Shown piece by piece: positions 8,528-16,694 of a stretch of 64,000 nucleotides of DNA. Each line of letters opens with the position of its first letter. Position 1 is the stretch's first letter. The DNA lies in contig CAVRWL010000003.1 in assembly GCA_963724945.1 (NCBI GenBank), forward strand, positions 2,046,001 to 2,110,000, given 5' to 3'. The notes beneath the pieces were generated by a model that did not search any database, was not told where the DNA came from, and saw only the letters and a program-made list of their open reading frames with translations. A program made the position numbers and the translations under genes. This stretch comes from Hyphomicrobium_A sp963724945. Its GTDB lineage: Bacteria > Pseudomonadota > Alphaproteobacteria > Rhizobiales > Hyphomicrobiaceae.

Positions 8528-9511
8528 CTAGAAGGGAGCAACGACAACGCCCCACGGATAGCGTCCAACTCCGATCGACTTGATCACCTTCAAGTTCGGC
8601 ACGTCGATGACCGAGACGTCGTTGGAGATGCCGTTGGTGGTGAGAAGAAGCTTGTAGTCGGGCGTGAAGGCCATATGCCAGACCCGCTGCCCGACCAGAA
8701 GATACTTGAGGACCTTCAAGGTCGAGGTGTCGATGACGGCGACACGGTTCGCCGGTCCGAGCGCGACGAAGGCAAGCTTGTCGTCCTTGGAGATCTGCAC
8801 GCCGACGGGCTGGATCGCCTCCTTGAGGATGCCGGGGATCGCGAAATTGATCTTGCCGATGATCTTGCGCGTCTTGGGATCAATCACGGTGACCGTGCCG
8901 CCCACCTCTGAGCTCACCCAGAGCTGAGTGCCGGCGTGGTTGAACCTGGCGATGCGGGGACGGCTGTCGACCAGCACGTTGTCGAACGTCTTCTTCGTCT
9001 CGGTATTGATGAAGTGCGCCATGTTGGTCGTTTCGGAGGTGTTGACCAGCACCTTGCCATCTGGGCTCATGCCCATGCCCTCGGGCTCGACGCCGACGGG
9101 AACGTCGGTGATGATCTTGCCGGTGAAGATGTCGACGATGGTTACGAGGTTGTCGTTCTCGTTGGCGATGTAGAGAGGATTGCCGGAGGGGTTGAGAACC
9201 AGAAGCTCGGGATCGGGTCCCGACGGCAAAGTCTTCACGAGCTGGTAGGTCTTGGTGTCATAGACCTGAATGAGGTTCTCGTCGCTGGTGCAGATGATCA
9301 GCCACTTGTTGTCGTTGGCCAGGACAAGTCCGCGAGGGCGCAATCCAACCTTGACGGTCTTGATGACCGCGAGCTTGTCGGTGTCGATGACCGACACCGT
9401 GTTGTCCTTCTCGTTGGTGACGAACGCGGTATAGGCGAGCGCCGCCGGCGCCGGAGCCATGAAGGCCGCAAAGACGCCGAGCATCAACGCAAAGCCGACC
9501 TTAGAGCGCAT
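8528..9511 (-). CDS. PQQ-associated YVTN beta-propeller protein (LutD-like)
   Basis: A 327-residue secreted protein with a signal peptide to about residue 26. It consists of repeated strands of the YVTN type, for example AFVTNEKDNTVSVIDTDK, PLYIANENDNLVTIVDI and LAFVALGPANRVAVIDTS, giving roughly seven blades. Proteins like this are encoded with the ABC genes downstream and with PQQ dehydrogenases. A periplasmic scaffold or ligand-binding role is likely, but no enzyme motif is seen. It lies 63 bases after the binding-protein gene in the same direction. Confidence 0.8.
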   Translation of the reverse strand: MRSKVGFALMLGVFAAFMAPAPAALAYTAFVTNEKDNTVSVIDTDKLAVIKTVKVGLRPRGLVLANDNKWLIICTSDENLIQVYDTKTYQLVKTLPSGPDPELLVLNPSGNPLYIANENDNLVTIVDIFTGKIITDVPVGVEPEGMGMSPDGKVLVNTSETTNMAHFINTETKKTFDNVLVDSRPRIARFNHAGTQLWVSSEVGGTVTVIDPKTRKIIGKINFAIPGILKEAIQPVGVQISKDDKLAFVALGPANRVAVIDTSTLKVLKYLLVGQRVWHMAFTPDYKLLLTTNGISNDVSVIDVPNLKVIKSIGVGRYPWGVVVAPF

Positions 9512-9574
9512 TAGGCAACGTCCTCCTTGAGATTTGAGCGGTCATTCGAGCCTCTGAGGTCCCGGTCGCCGCGG

Positions 9575-10936
9575 TTATTGCGTGTATGCCTTACATTTCG
9601 TCTCTGGCTTGTCGATGCCCAGCGTGTCGAGCTCGCTGAACTGGTGCAGGAAGCCCGGCTGCGGCGAGACGCTCACGAGTAGCTTGGGCGTCGCCACCAG
9701 TATGGGTTGGCGCACCTGGCCGTTCCAATCGCGCACGGAAAGACCCTGGCCCTTGAAGGCGGCAAAGTCGAACGTCGGCCCCTTGATGAAGGCCATGAGA
9801 TCCTTGAAGTTGTTCGACTTGGTGCGCGAGGCGGCCTCGCCGATTATGCGCGTGGCCATCCACGCGTTGTAGTCGAGGGGACGCATGGTGCGATCGGCCA
9901 TGCTCTTGAATCGGTTCTGGAACTGCGTGCCGCCCCACAGCTCGATGGCGGGGTGCCAGGTCATCGGCACCAGCCCCGAGGTGCCCGCGACAAGCCGTGC
10001 GTCCCAGGTCCGGTAGGGCAGGTAGTCGCCGAACAGGTTACCTTCGTCGGCGACCATGAGCACGTCGTAGTCGGGGACGCTCTGGGTGAACGTGGGGATC
10101 TGCTGCTGCACCTGCTCGTAGCCGCCGTCTGCGCGCCGGTTGCCCGGCTTGTAGTCGAAGGGGCGCTCCTCGACGATCTTGCCGCCGAAGCGCTTGGCTG
10201 AGCGTTTGATCGCGTCGGCGAACAGCTTGTCGTTCTCCGTCGGCCCGACCACGAGGAACCAGCGGTTCCACTTCTTCCAGATCAGGTACTGCGCGAGCGC
10301 GTCGGCGAGCATTGTGCGCGTGGGCGCGGTGTGCATCACGTCGGCGCGGCAGTCCTCCTCGCGCAGCCGGTCGTCGGGGGCGCTGTAGTTGAAGATCTCC
10401 GCCTCCTTACCCTTGAGTGCGTCGGCGAGCTTCAGGAGGGTGGCCGGCGACAGATCGGCGAGTACGAAATGCGTACCCCCGTCGACCTTGGCGACGACGT
10501 CCTTGATCAGCTTGTCGGGATCGGATTCCTGTACGACGTCGAGCTTGTACTGCTGGTTGAGGAAGTGGCCGGTCGTGTTGTCGTCCTGGATCCCGAGCTT
10601 GGCCCCGGCGATACCCAGATCGGGTGGCGGAAGGTCGAGCAGGGACAGCGGCAGCGGCTCATCGCGCAGCTCGCGCGCTAAGACGATGGGGATGACCATC
10701 GTGTCTTTGCTGGGCGCCGGCTCGTTTGCGTCCTTCGCCGCGGGTGCGGCCGCCGCCGGGGGCGCAGTCGCCGCAGGGGGCGCCGTCGCCGCGGGTGAAG
10801 CCGGTGTTGTGCCTGGAGTGTCTTGCGCCAAGGCGCTCGGAGCCCACGCCAACAGCACGCCGACCGCCAAGGCGCCGCCCACGGCCCCGGCTCCCGCGAG
10901 GGCGCGCACTCGTTCAGACAGTACGCCTGCTGCCAT
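9575..10936 (-). CDS. Periplasmic binding-protein-like component of the PQQ-linked ABC system (LutA-like)
   Basis: A 453-residue exported protein related to branched-chain amino-acid binding proteins (type I periplasmic fold), in the subfamily tied to PQQ alcohol dehydrogenase systems. It has an N-terminal signal segment (ALAVGVLLAWAPSALAQ), then a Pro/Ala-rich low-complexity linker of about 45 residues, then the fold with motifs LADLSPATLLKLADALKG and RWFLVVGPTENDKLFADA. I start it at ATG 10936 because GGAGGAGCAGGAG lies just upstream; the frame is open to 11062. It is the first gene of the reverse-strand set and probably carries the promoter of that operon. The ligand is unknown; a lanthanide or a lanthanide carrier is the working guess. 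Confidence 0.75.
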   Translation of the reverse strand: MAAGVLSERVRALAGAGAVGGALAVGVLLAWAPSALAQDTPGTTPASPAATAPPAATAPPAAAAPAAKDANEPAPSKDTMVIPIVLARELRDEPLPLSLLDLPPPDLGIAGAKLGIQDDNTTGHFLNQQYKLDVVQESDPDKLIKDVVAKVDGGTHFVLADLSPATLLKLADALKGKEAEIFNYSAPDDRLREEDCRADVMHTAPTRTMLADALAQYLIWKKWNRWFLVVGPTENDKLFADAIKRSAKRFGGKIVEERPFDYKPGNRRADGGYEQVQQQIPTFTQSVPDYDVLMVADEGNLFGDYLPYRTWDARLVAGTSGLVPMTWHPAIELWGGTQFQNRFKSMADRTMRPLDYNAWMATRIIGEAASRTKSNNFKDLMAFIKGPTFDFAAFKGQGLSVRDWNGQVRQPILVATPKLLVSVSPQPGFLHQFSELDTLGIDKPETKCKAYTQ

Positions 10937-11209
10937 CAGCTCCTGCTCCTCCCGCCGGGCCCGCGAATAGGCAAATTCCGCGCGCGCCGGCCACGCTTGT
11001 TTGATGTTACTTTGTTTCAGTAAAAGGGTATCGAGGGGGCTCCTTGTCAAGGTCCGCAACATCTACTCGCGGACTTGTGACCTGGCCGTGCGCGGCCAGC
11101 CGCTACAAGCCCCTTGCAAATCGACCTGCGATCGGCACACGTAACCTAATAACACAACATCGTTCCAAGACTCCAAATGGAGGGGCGCTCGCGCTCCAGA
11201 GGAAACGCC
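10937..11209. promoter_or_regulatory. Divergent intergenic region between the lut-like operon and the DUF3280 operon
   Basis: About 270 bases separating two divergent operons, so it should carry both promoters. The ribosome sites at either edge are clear (GGAGGAGCAGGAG on the minus strand, AGAGGAAA on the plus strand). I see no operator repeat. Confidence 0.4.
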
Positions 11210-11737
11210 TTGATTGTTGACCGTATCGTCGTCCTGGCCCTGGCGCTCCTGCTCGTCCCAGCCACCGCCCTCGCAGCGCCGACGGCAATCATCTTCCCGT
11301 TCGACTTGATCGATCAAAGCCAGCAGTTCGAGATCGGGGTCATGCCCAAGGGCATCGATCCGGAGGAGAAGAGACGCTTAGGGATCATTACCGAGGAGCT
11401 AACCAAGCTCATTAAGGAAAGCGGCCGCTACGAGGTCGTGGACACCACCCCGATCGCGACCGAGATCGAAGAGAAGTCCCCGGTGTGGAAGTGCAACGGA
11501 TGTGAGGACGATCTGGCCAAGAAAGTCGGGGCCCAGTTCGCATTCATCGGCACCGTGCGCAAGGCCTCCGATGTATTGTTCACGGTAAGCGTCTACATTC
11601 GCGACGTCGCCAAAGAGAAGGTGGTGAAACAAGCCTCCGGCGAGATCTACGGCAACACCGACGCGATGTGGTTACGAGCGGTGCGTTACCTGGTGGCCAA
11701 GCGGCTTTTCAAAGAGAAAGTGGGAGCCACGCAATGA
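11210..11737 (+). CDS. DUF3280/DUF2380-like exported protein
   Basis: A protein of about 175 residues with a signal peptide (VLALALLLVPATALA) and a compact domain resembling DUF3280, a family related to proteins that measure or bind at the outer-membrane or periplasmic side. A CNGCEDD motif gives a C-x2-C pair that could be a disulfide or metal site. I favour the TTG start at 11210 because AGAGGAAA stands 5 bases before it; an in-frame ATG at 11177 lacks a ribosome site. The stop overlaps the ATG of the next gene (ATGA), so it is translationally coupled to an ABC importer. Function unknown. Confidence 0.65.
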   Translation: MIVDRIVVLALALLLVPATALAAPTAIIFPFDLIDQSQQFEIGVMPKGIDPEEKRRLGIITEELTKLIKESGRYEVVDTTPIATEIEEKSPVWKCNGCEDDLAKKVGAQFAFIGTVRKASDVLFTVSVYIRDVAKEKVVKQASGEIYGNTDAMWLRAVRYLVAKRLFKEKVGATQ

Positions 11738-12720
11738 TCGATCGCCGCCGCCTTCTGCTCGCCGGCGGAGCCGCGCTCGCGGGCGTGGGCATCAGGGCTC
11801 CCGCCATGGCCGGTGTCGGCACCCTGCGCGTCGCCTCCTTGAAGTTCGGCTCCCTGAGCTGGGTCCTGGAGACGATTCGCGCCGAGGGGATCGCCGCAAA
11901 GGAGGGGCTGACGATCGACGTCATCGATGTCGCCACCAACCAGGCGGGGCCGGTGGCGCTGCTGTCGGGTGAGGCCGACGTCATCGTCAGCGACTGGCCG
12001 TGGGCATTGCGTCAGCGCGGGCTCGGCGAGAACCTCAAATTTGCTCCCTACTCCTCCACGCTCGGCGCCGTGATGGTGCCCAAGGATTCCAAGATTGCGC
12101 GGCTCGCTGATCTTGAGGGCAAGAAGCTCGGCGTCGCCGGCGGCGGCATCGACAAGAGCTGGCTCCTGCTCCGGGCCTATTCACGCAACACGATGGGCAA
12201 GGACATCGCCAAAATCGCGGAGCCCGTGTTCGGCGCCGCGCCGCTTCTCACCGAGGAGATGCGCGCCGGGAGGCTCGACGCCCTGCTCGACTTCTGGACT
12301 TATGCGGCGCGGCTTTCGGGTGGCGGCTTCCGCAAGCTCATCGGCATGGACGAGGTTCTGAAGGCGCTCGGCATCGATCCCGTGCCCTCGCTCGTCGGCT
12401 TCATCTGGCGTGAGCAGACCGAAGAGAAGAAGGGCCCGGCGATCGCCGCCTTCCTCGACGCAGTCGCCAAGGCAAACGCGATCCTTGCGCAGTCGGACAG
12501 CGCCTGGGAGCGCTTGCGCGGGCTCGTCAAGCCCAAGGACGACGCCGAGTTCGTGGCAATCAAGGCCTTCTACCGCAAGGGAATTCCTTCGCAGTGGACG
12601 GCCGCCGACACGGCTGCTGCCGAAAAGCTCACTCAAGTGCTGATCGACGCCGGCTCCGGCGAGTTCATCGGCTCCGGCACACGGTTCGACCCGAAGCTCT
12701 TCCATGCTGCAGGTAGTTAA
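11734..12720 (+). CDS. NitT/TauT-type ABC transporter substrate-binding protein
   Basis: A 328-residue binding protein of the nitrate/taurine/thiamine-precursor class. The N-terminus DRRRLLLAGGAALAG resembles a Tat or Sec signal, with cleavage near PAMA (residue 26). The fold is supported by LRVASLKFGSLSWVLETI, then a region on gene dosage of the ligand pocket (VIVSDWPWALRQRG) and TRFDPKLF at the end. It is the first subunit of a three-gene importer and is coupled by ATGA to the DUF3280 gene. The ligand cannot be read from the sequence. Its place before cofactor-synthesis genes suggests a methylotrophy-related solute, for instance a pterin or furan precursor, or an anion. Confidence 0.75.
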   Translation: MIDRRRLLLAGGAALAGVGIRAPAMAGVGTLRVASLKFGSLSWVLETIRAEGIAAKEGLTIDVIDVATNQAGPVALLSGEADVIVSDWPWALRQRGLGENLKFAPYSSTLGAVMVPKDSKIARLADLEGKKLGVAGGGIDKSWLLLRAYSRNTMGKDIAKIAEPVFGAAPLLTEEMRAGRLDALLDFWTYAARLSGGGFRKLIGMDEVLKALGIDPVPSLVGFIWREQTEEKKGPAIAAFLDAVAKANAILAQSDSAWERLRGLVKPKDDAEFVAIKAFYRKGIPSQWTAADTAAAEKLTQVLIDAGSGEFIGSGTRFDPKLFHAAGS

Positions 12721-13483
12721 GGCGCCGCCGCAACGCATCAAGGTGGGCCGCATCGGCTGGTCGCTCGGCTCGCTGGCGGCGCTCGTCGCCATCTGGGAGG
12801 TTGCGGCGCTCATTGCGGCGAGCCGCTACCTGCCGGGCCCGGTGATCGTCGTCGAGGCGATGGTGCGCGAGGCGCAGGCCGGCGAGCTATGGGTCAACAT
12901 CGAGGCGACGCTCATCCGTGTCGCCTTCAGCTTCGTCGTTGCGATGTTCATCGGCTCTGCCATCGGGATCGCGCTCGGACGCCATCCCGGCGCCGACCGC
13001 TTCTTCGACACCTGGCTCATCTTCTTTCTCAACCTGCCGGCGCTCGTCATCATCGTGCTCTGCTATATCTGGTTCGGGCTCACCGAGGTGGCGGCGATCA
13101 CGGCGGTCGCCGTCAACAAGATCCCGAATGTCGCGGTGACGATGCGGGAGGGGACAAGGAGCCTCTCGAAAGATCTGGAAGAGATGTCGCAGGCCTACCG
13201 CTTCGGTTGGTGGAAGACGCTGCGCCACGTCACCCTGCCTCAGCTTGCGCCCTACTTTGCCGCCTCCGCCCGCTCCGGACTGGCGCTCGTCTGGAAGATC
13301 GTCCTCGTCGTGGAGGCCTTCGGCCGCTCGGACGGCGTCGGACACCAGCTCAATATCGCCTTCCAGCTCTTCGACGTGCCCATGATCCTCGCCTATGCGC
13401 TGGCCTTCATCATCGTCGTGCAAATCATCGAGATGGCGATTCTGCAGCCGCTCATGGCAAGGGCCAACAAATGGCGCCGCTGA
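12704..13483 (+). CDS. NitT/TauT-type ABC transporter permease
   Basis: A 259-residue inner-membrane subunit with about six hydrophobic segments of the BPD_transp_1 type. The cytoplasmic coupling loop is seen as EEMSQAYRFGWWKTLRHVTL-P, the classical EAA region that docks to the ATPase. The start lies inside the end of the binding-protein gene (17-base overlap) and the end overlaps the ATPase gene by 13 bases, so the three genes are one translational unit. Confidence 0.8.
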   Translation: MLQVVKAPPQRIKVGRIGWSLGSLAALVAIWEVAALIAASRYLPGPVIVVEAMVREAQAGELWVNIEATLIRVAFSFVVAMFIGSAIGIALGRHPGADRFFDTWLIFFLNLPALVIIVLCYIWFGLTEVAAITAVAVNKIPNVAVTMREGTRSLSKDLEEMSQAYRFGWWKTLRHVTLPQLAPYFAASARSGLALVWKIVLVVEAFGRSDGVGHQLNIAFQLFDVPMILAYALAFIIVVQIIEMAILQPLMARANKWRR

Positions 13484-14199
13484 CGCACCCGCTTTCCGTC
13501 TCCGTGCGCAAGAAGGTCTTCCCCGCCGTGGGCTTGCGCGGGGAGATCGCCGTCCTGAAGGACATCGCCTTCAAGGTGGAGCGCGGCTCGTTCGTCGTGA
13601 TAACCGGGCCGTCGGGGGGCGGTAAGACGACGCTGCTCAACATCATCGCGGGGCTCGACAAGGATTATGAAGGCAAGATCGACTTCGGCGACAGCGGCCA
13701 GCGCCTCGCCTATGTGTTCCAGTCGCCGCGGCTGCTGCCCTGGCGCACCGTTTATGAGAACATTGCGCTGGCGCTCCCCGCCGGAGACCCGCGCATCGCC
13801 GACATCCCCGAGCTCATAGAGCGCGTCGGTCTGAACGAGGCGGCCTCGGCCTATCCGGAGATGATCTCGCTCGGCATGCAGCGCCGCGTCGCGCTCGCCC
13901 GCGCCTTCGTGCTGGAGCCGGATATCCTGCTGATGGACGAGCCGTTCGTGTCGCTCGACGATCCCACGGCACAGGGCCTACGCGAGCTGCTCGTGGAGCT
14001 GTGGTCGCGCCGGCCGACGACGGTGATTTTCGTGACGCACGACCGCATGGAGGCCGTCATGCTGGCCACCCGCATCTTGCGCCTGTCGGGAGGCTCTGCG
14101 AGTATCGCTGAGGACATCCCGGTATCGCTGTCCATCTCCGACCGGTCCGACCGCGACAAGGTGCGGGAGGAGCAGCGGCGCATCTTCGGCGACACATAG
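13471..14199 (+). CDS. NitT/TauT-type ABC transporter ATPase with atypical signature
   Basis: A 242-residue nucleotide-binding subunit. Walker A GPSGGGKTT is at residues 46-54, the Q-loop is in YVFQSPRLLPWRT, Walker B is ILLMDEP and the switch His is in FVTHDRMEA. The signature reads ISLGMQRR where the family normally has LSGGMRQR, so one of the two signature glycines is replaced by Leu; whether this weakens ATP hydrolysis is unknown. The ATG at 13471 was chosen because it overlaps the permease end and starts just before the ATPase core. The frame is open further upstream without homology. Confidence 0.8.
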   Translation: MAPLTHPLSVSVRKKVFPAVGLRGEIAVLKDIAFKVERGSFVVITGPSGGGKTTLLNIIAGLDKDYEGKIDFGDSGQRLAYVFQSPRLLPWRTVYENIALALPAGDPRIADIPELIERVGLNEAASAYPEMISLGMQRRVALARAFVLEPDILLMDEPFVSLDDPTAQGLRELLVELWSRRPTTVIFVTHDRMEAVMLATRILRLSGGSASIAEDIPVSLSISDRSDRDKVREEQRRIFGDT

Positions 14200-14206
14200 C
14201 GTTTGC

Positions 14207-14974
14207 ATGGAACAACAGAGCCGACCGGTGAGGTTTCTCGCCAGCGTGACGACTGCCAGCGAGGCACGCCTGTGCGCGGGCCTCGGCGCGGATATCATCG
14301 ATGCCAAGGATCCCGCCGCCGGAGCGCTCGGCGCGCTCGGCGTCGACATGGTGCGGGCCATTCGCGCGAGCGTGCCGTTATCCGTCGCGGTCAGCGCCAC
14401 CATCGGCGATCCCGTCAGCGATCCGCCGCTCATGGCGCAAAGGGTTGAGAGCATGGCGGCGACCGGCGTCGATATCGTCAAGGTGGGTCTTGACGCTGAC
14501 GCCGCTGCGCAAGCGACACTCGACTATCTGAGCCGCACCGCAATTGCGGATGCCCGCCTCGTGGCCGTGCTCCTCGCCGACCGTGGGCTCGACCTCGACC
14601 TCGTCGCTCGCGCCAGGGACGCGGGCTTCTCCGGCGTGATGCTCGACACCGCCGACAAGGGCAACGGCGCGCTTACCGATATTGTCGCTCCGCACGTGCT
14701 GCAGGCCTTCATCGCCGCGGTGCGCCGCGCCGGGCTCTTCGCTGGCTTCGCCGGCTCGCTGCGGGTTAACCACGTGGCCGAGCTCACCGTGTATGGTCCC
14801 GACGTGCTGGGGTTCCGCGGCGGCCTCTGCCGCAATTGCGAGCGTATCGGCGCGATCGATGCAGCCGCCGTGCGCGCCGTCCGCCAAGCCATCGACGCGG
14901 CAGCCGCGGCCGCACCTTGCGGTCGAGCGCCCGCGGATGGTATTGCGCGCCGGCAACCGGAACGAGCCCTATGA
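14207..14974 (+). CDS. mfnB: (5-formylfuran-3-yl)methyl phosphate synthase
   Basis: A 255-residue TIM-barrel enzyme of the DUF556 family. In archaea MfnB condenses two glyceraldehyde-3-phosphate molecules into the furan precursor of methanofuran. Conserved elements are FLASVTTASEA, the DAKDP motif near the N-terminus, DIVKVGL, and GFRGGLC near the C-terminus. Methylotrophic bacteria use a methanofuran analogue in the formyltransferase/hydrolase step of formaldehyde oxidation, so the gene fits the pathway. It starts 7 bases after the ABC ATPase gene and overlaps the next gene by 4 bases (ATGA). Confidence 0.85.
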   Translation: MEQQSRPVRFLASVTTASEARLCAGLGADIIDAKDPAAGALGALGVDMVRAIRASVPLSVAVSATIGDPVSDPPLMAQRVESMAATGVDIVKVGLDADAAAQATLDYLSRTAIADARLVAVLLADRGLDLDLVARARDAGFSGVMLDTADKGNGALTDIVAPHVLQAFIAAVRRAGLFAGFAGSLRVNHVAELTVYGPDVLGFRGGLCRNCERIGAIDAAAVRAVRQAIDAAAAAAPCGRAPADGIARRQPERAL

Positions 14975-15417
14975 GCGGTGAGCAGAGCATCGGCGGCAAG
15001 CTGGGTGGGCGAGGGCGTCTCGACGGTGCCGTCGGCGACCGCATCTTCGTGCGCGGGCTCGTGCTGCCGGTGGCGATCGGCGTCTATGACGAGGAGCAGG
15101 GCATCACCCAGAAGGTGAGTTTCACCGTGGAGGCCACGGTGGCTCCCAGCGTGGCGCCGAAGGGCGATGCGATCGCTGAGGTTCCCTCCTACGATGATCT
15201 GGTCGGCGCGGTGCGCGCCGTCGTTGCGGACGGGCACATCAACCTCGTCGAGACGGTCGCCGAGCGCATCGCCGAGCGCTGCCTCAGCGACAAGCGCATC
15301 GTCTCGGTGCTCGTGCGCGTGGAAAAACTAGAAAGGGGACCGGCGTCCGTCGGCGTCGAGATCGTGCGGCCGCGGATGGCGTTGCCGACCGGTGAGCTTC
15401 AGCACCTCAAGCGTTGA
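14971..15417 (+). CDS. Dihydroneopterin aldolase-like protein (FolB family)
   Basis: A 148-residue protein of the tunnelling-fold FolB family, with motifs DRIFVRGLVLPVAIGVYDEE at the start of the domain, PSYDDLVGAV, and LVETVAERIAERCL followed by VLVRVEKLERG. FolB-type aldolases make 6-hydroxymethyl-dihydropterin, shared by folate and H4MPT synthesis. The setting between mfnB and an mfnE-like gene points to H4MPT rather than folate. It overlaps both neighbours, the first by 4 bases and the second by 26. Confidence 0.8.
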   Translation: MSGEQSIGGKLGGRGRLDGAVGDRIFVRGLVLPVAIGVYDEEQGITQKVSFTVEATVAPSVAPKGDAIAEVPSYDDLVGAVRAVVADGHINLVETVAERIAERCLSDKRIVSVLVRVEKLERGPASVGVEIVRPRMALPTGELQHLKR

Positions 15418-16090
15418 GCTTCGACCATTGAAGCCGACCGTCATCAAGCTCGGTGGCAGTCTCGCCGAGAGCATGCGGCTCGCATCGATCGTCGACATCG
15501 TAGGACGCGCGCGCACCCCTGTCGTGATCGTGCCCGGCGGGGGCGCCTTTGCCGACGCGGTGCGCCGCGCGCAGGCCGACTTTAAGTTCTCCGACGCGGC
15601 GGCCCACCGCATGGCGTTGCTCGCCATGCACCAGACCGGCCTCATGCTCGCGGGCCTCAACGCGCGCCTCGAGCCTGCGGAGACGCTCGCGGGCCTGAGG
15701 AGGATCATGGCGGCCCGCGCAATTCCGGTGTGGCTCCCCTCCAAGCTCGCGCAGGACGATCGGCGCATAAAGGCCGATTGGTCGACGACCTCCGACGGGC
15801 TGGCCGCGCGCCTTGCCGAGCGGCTGGGCTGCGTTCCCGTGGTGCTCATCAAGTCGTGCCGGATCGCCAAGGGCAGCTCGATTGCCGCTTTGGCGCGCGA
15901 AGGGATCGTCGATCCGACCTTCAAGGCGATCGTGGAGCGGGCGCATTTGCCGTGGCGGGTGCTCGGGGCAGGCGATGAGGACGAGCTTAAGGTCCTCATC
16001 GGCGCGGGGCACCGCGCGAGCCGCCGGCGCAGCAGCAGCGATGCTTGTCGACGTGCAGGCGGCGAGCGTGCTATCGCGCGGCGCAGATGA
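15392..16090 (+). CDS. Amino-acid-kinase-fold protein, probable MfnE-type furan phosphate kinase
   Basis: A protein of about 232 residues with the amino acid kinase fold: TVIKLGGSLA at the N-terminus, VVIVPGGGAFAD as the second glycine loop, and DWSTTSDGLAARLAERLG as the nucleotide-site helix. In archaea MfnE phosphorylates the aminomethyl-furan phosphate in methanofuran synthesis. The same family occurs in the H4MPT gene clusters of methylotrophic bacteria. The start is GTG at 15392 or TTG at 15428; the second would start just before the first strand and give almost no overlap. The stop overlaps the next ATG. The last 30 residues are Arg-rich and may be unstructured. Confidence 0.75.
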   Translation: MSFSTSSVELRPLKPTVIKLGGSLAESMRLASIVDIVGRARTPVVIVPGGGAFADAVRRAQADFKFSDAAAHRMALLAMHQTGLMLAGLNARLEPAETLAGLRRIMAARAIPVWLPSKLAQDDRRIKADWSTTSDGLAARLAERLGCVPVVLIKSCRIAKGSSIAALAREGIVDPTFKAIVERAHLPWRVLGAGDEDELKVLIGAGHRASRRRSSSDACRRAGGERAIARRR

Positions 16091-16656
16091 AAAAGGACGT
16101 CAAAATCCCACGCTTCGGCTGGGCGCTGACGGGATCGGGGCACTTCTTCAAGGAAAGCCTCGCGATCATGCACGGGCTGCCCGATCTCGACGTGTTCGTG
16201 TCAAAAGCGGCGGCCGAGGTGATGCGCATGTACCGGCAGGACTTCGTGCTGCCGGCGGGAACGCGCATCTACAAGGATACGACGGCGAGCGCGGCGCCCG
16301 TCGGCAACTTCTACTACGGCGTTTATCATACGTTGATCCTGGCGCCGGCCACCTCGAACACGGTCGCCAAATGCGTCTATGGTATCTCCGATAATCTGGC
16401 GACGAACGTGTTCGCGCAGGCGGGCAAGTGCCGGGTGGCGACGATCGTGTTTGCTTGCGACAACGCTCCAGAGCTCGATACCGAGGCGCCCAAGGGCATG
16501 GTAAAGGTCTACCCGCGGCGCATCGATCTGGAGAACACCGAGCGGCTCAAGTCCTTCGAGGCGACGACGGTGGTGGAAAGCATGGCGGAGCTGGAGCAGG
16601 CAATCGGTGCGCGCCTCGACTGGCTCGCCGACGAGAAGGCGCGCGCTGCCAAATGA
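16087..16656 (+). CDS. Archaeal-type flavoprotein, possible dihydromethanopterin reductase
   Basis: A 189-residue FMN-binding protein of the flavoprotein/phosphopantothenoyl-cysteine decarboxylase fold. FGWALTGSGHFFKES forms the first loop and LAPATSNTVAKCVYGISDNL is the PASANT-like FMN-binding motif. Archaeal relatives (DmrB) reduce dihydromethanopterin. Methylobacterium has a related gene in the same cluster. Reduction of dihydro- to tetrahydromethanopterin is therefore the likely job, but the acceptor and donor are inferred. The ATG at 16087 overlaps the preceding stop (ATGA). Confidence 0.75.
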   Translation: MKKDVKIPRFGWALTGSGHFFKESLAIMHGLPDLDVFVSKAAAEVMRMYRQDFVLPAGTRIYKDTTASAAPVGNFYYGVYHTLILAPATSNTVAKCVYGISDNLATNVFAQAGKCRVATIVFACDNAPELDTEAPKGMVKVYPRRIDLENTERLKSFEATTVVESMAELEQAIGARLDWLADEKARAAK

Positions 16657-16694
16657 CACGCCGCAATGGGCCAGGATCTCGATAGGCCAGGACC

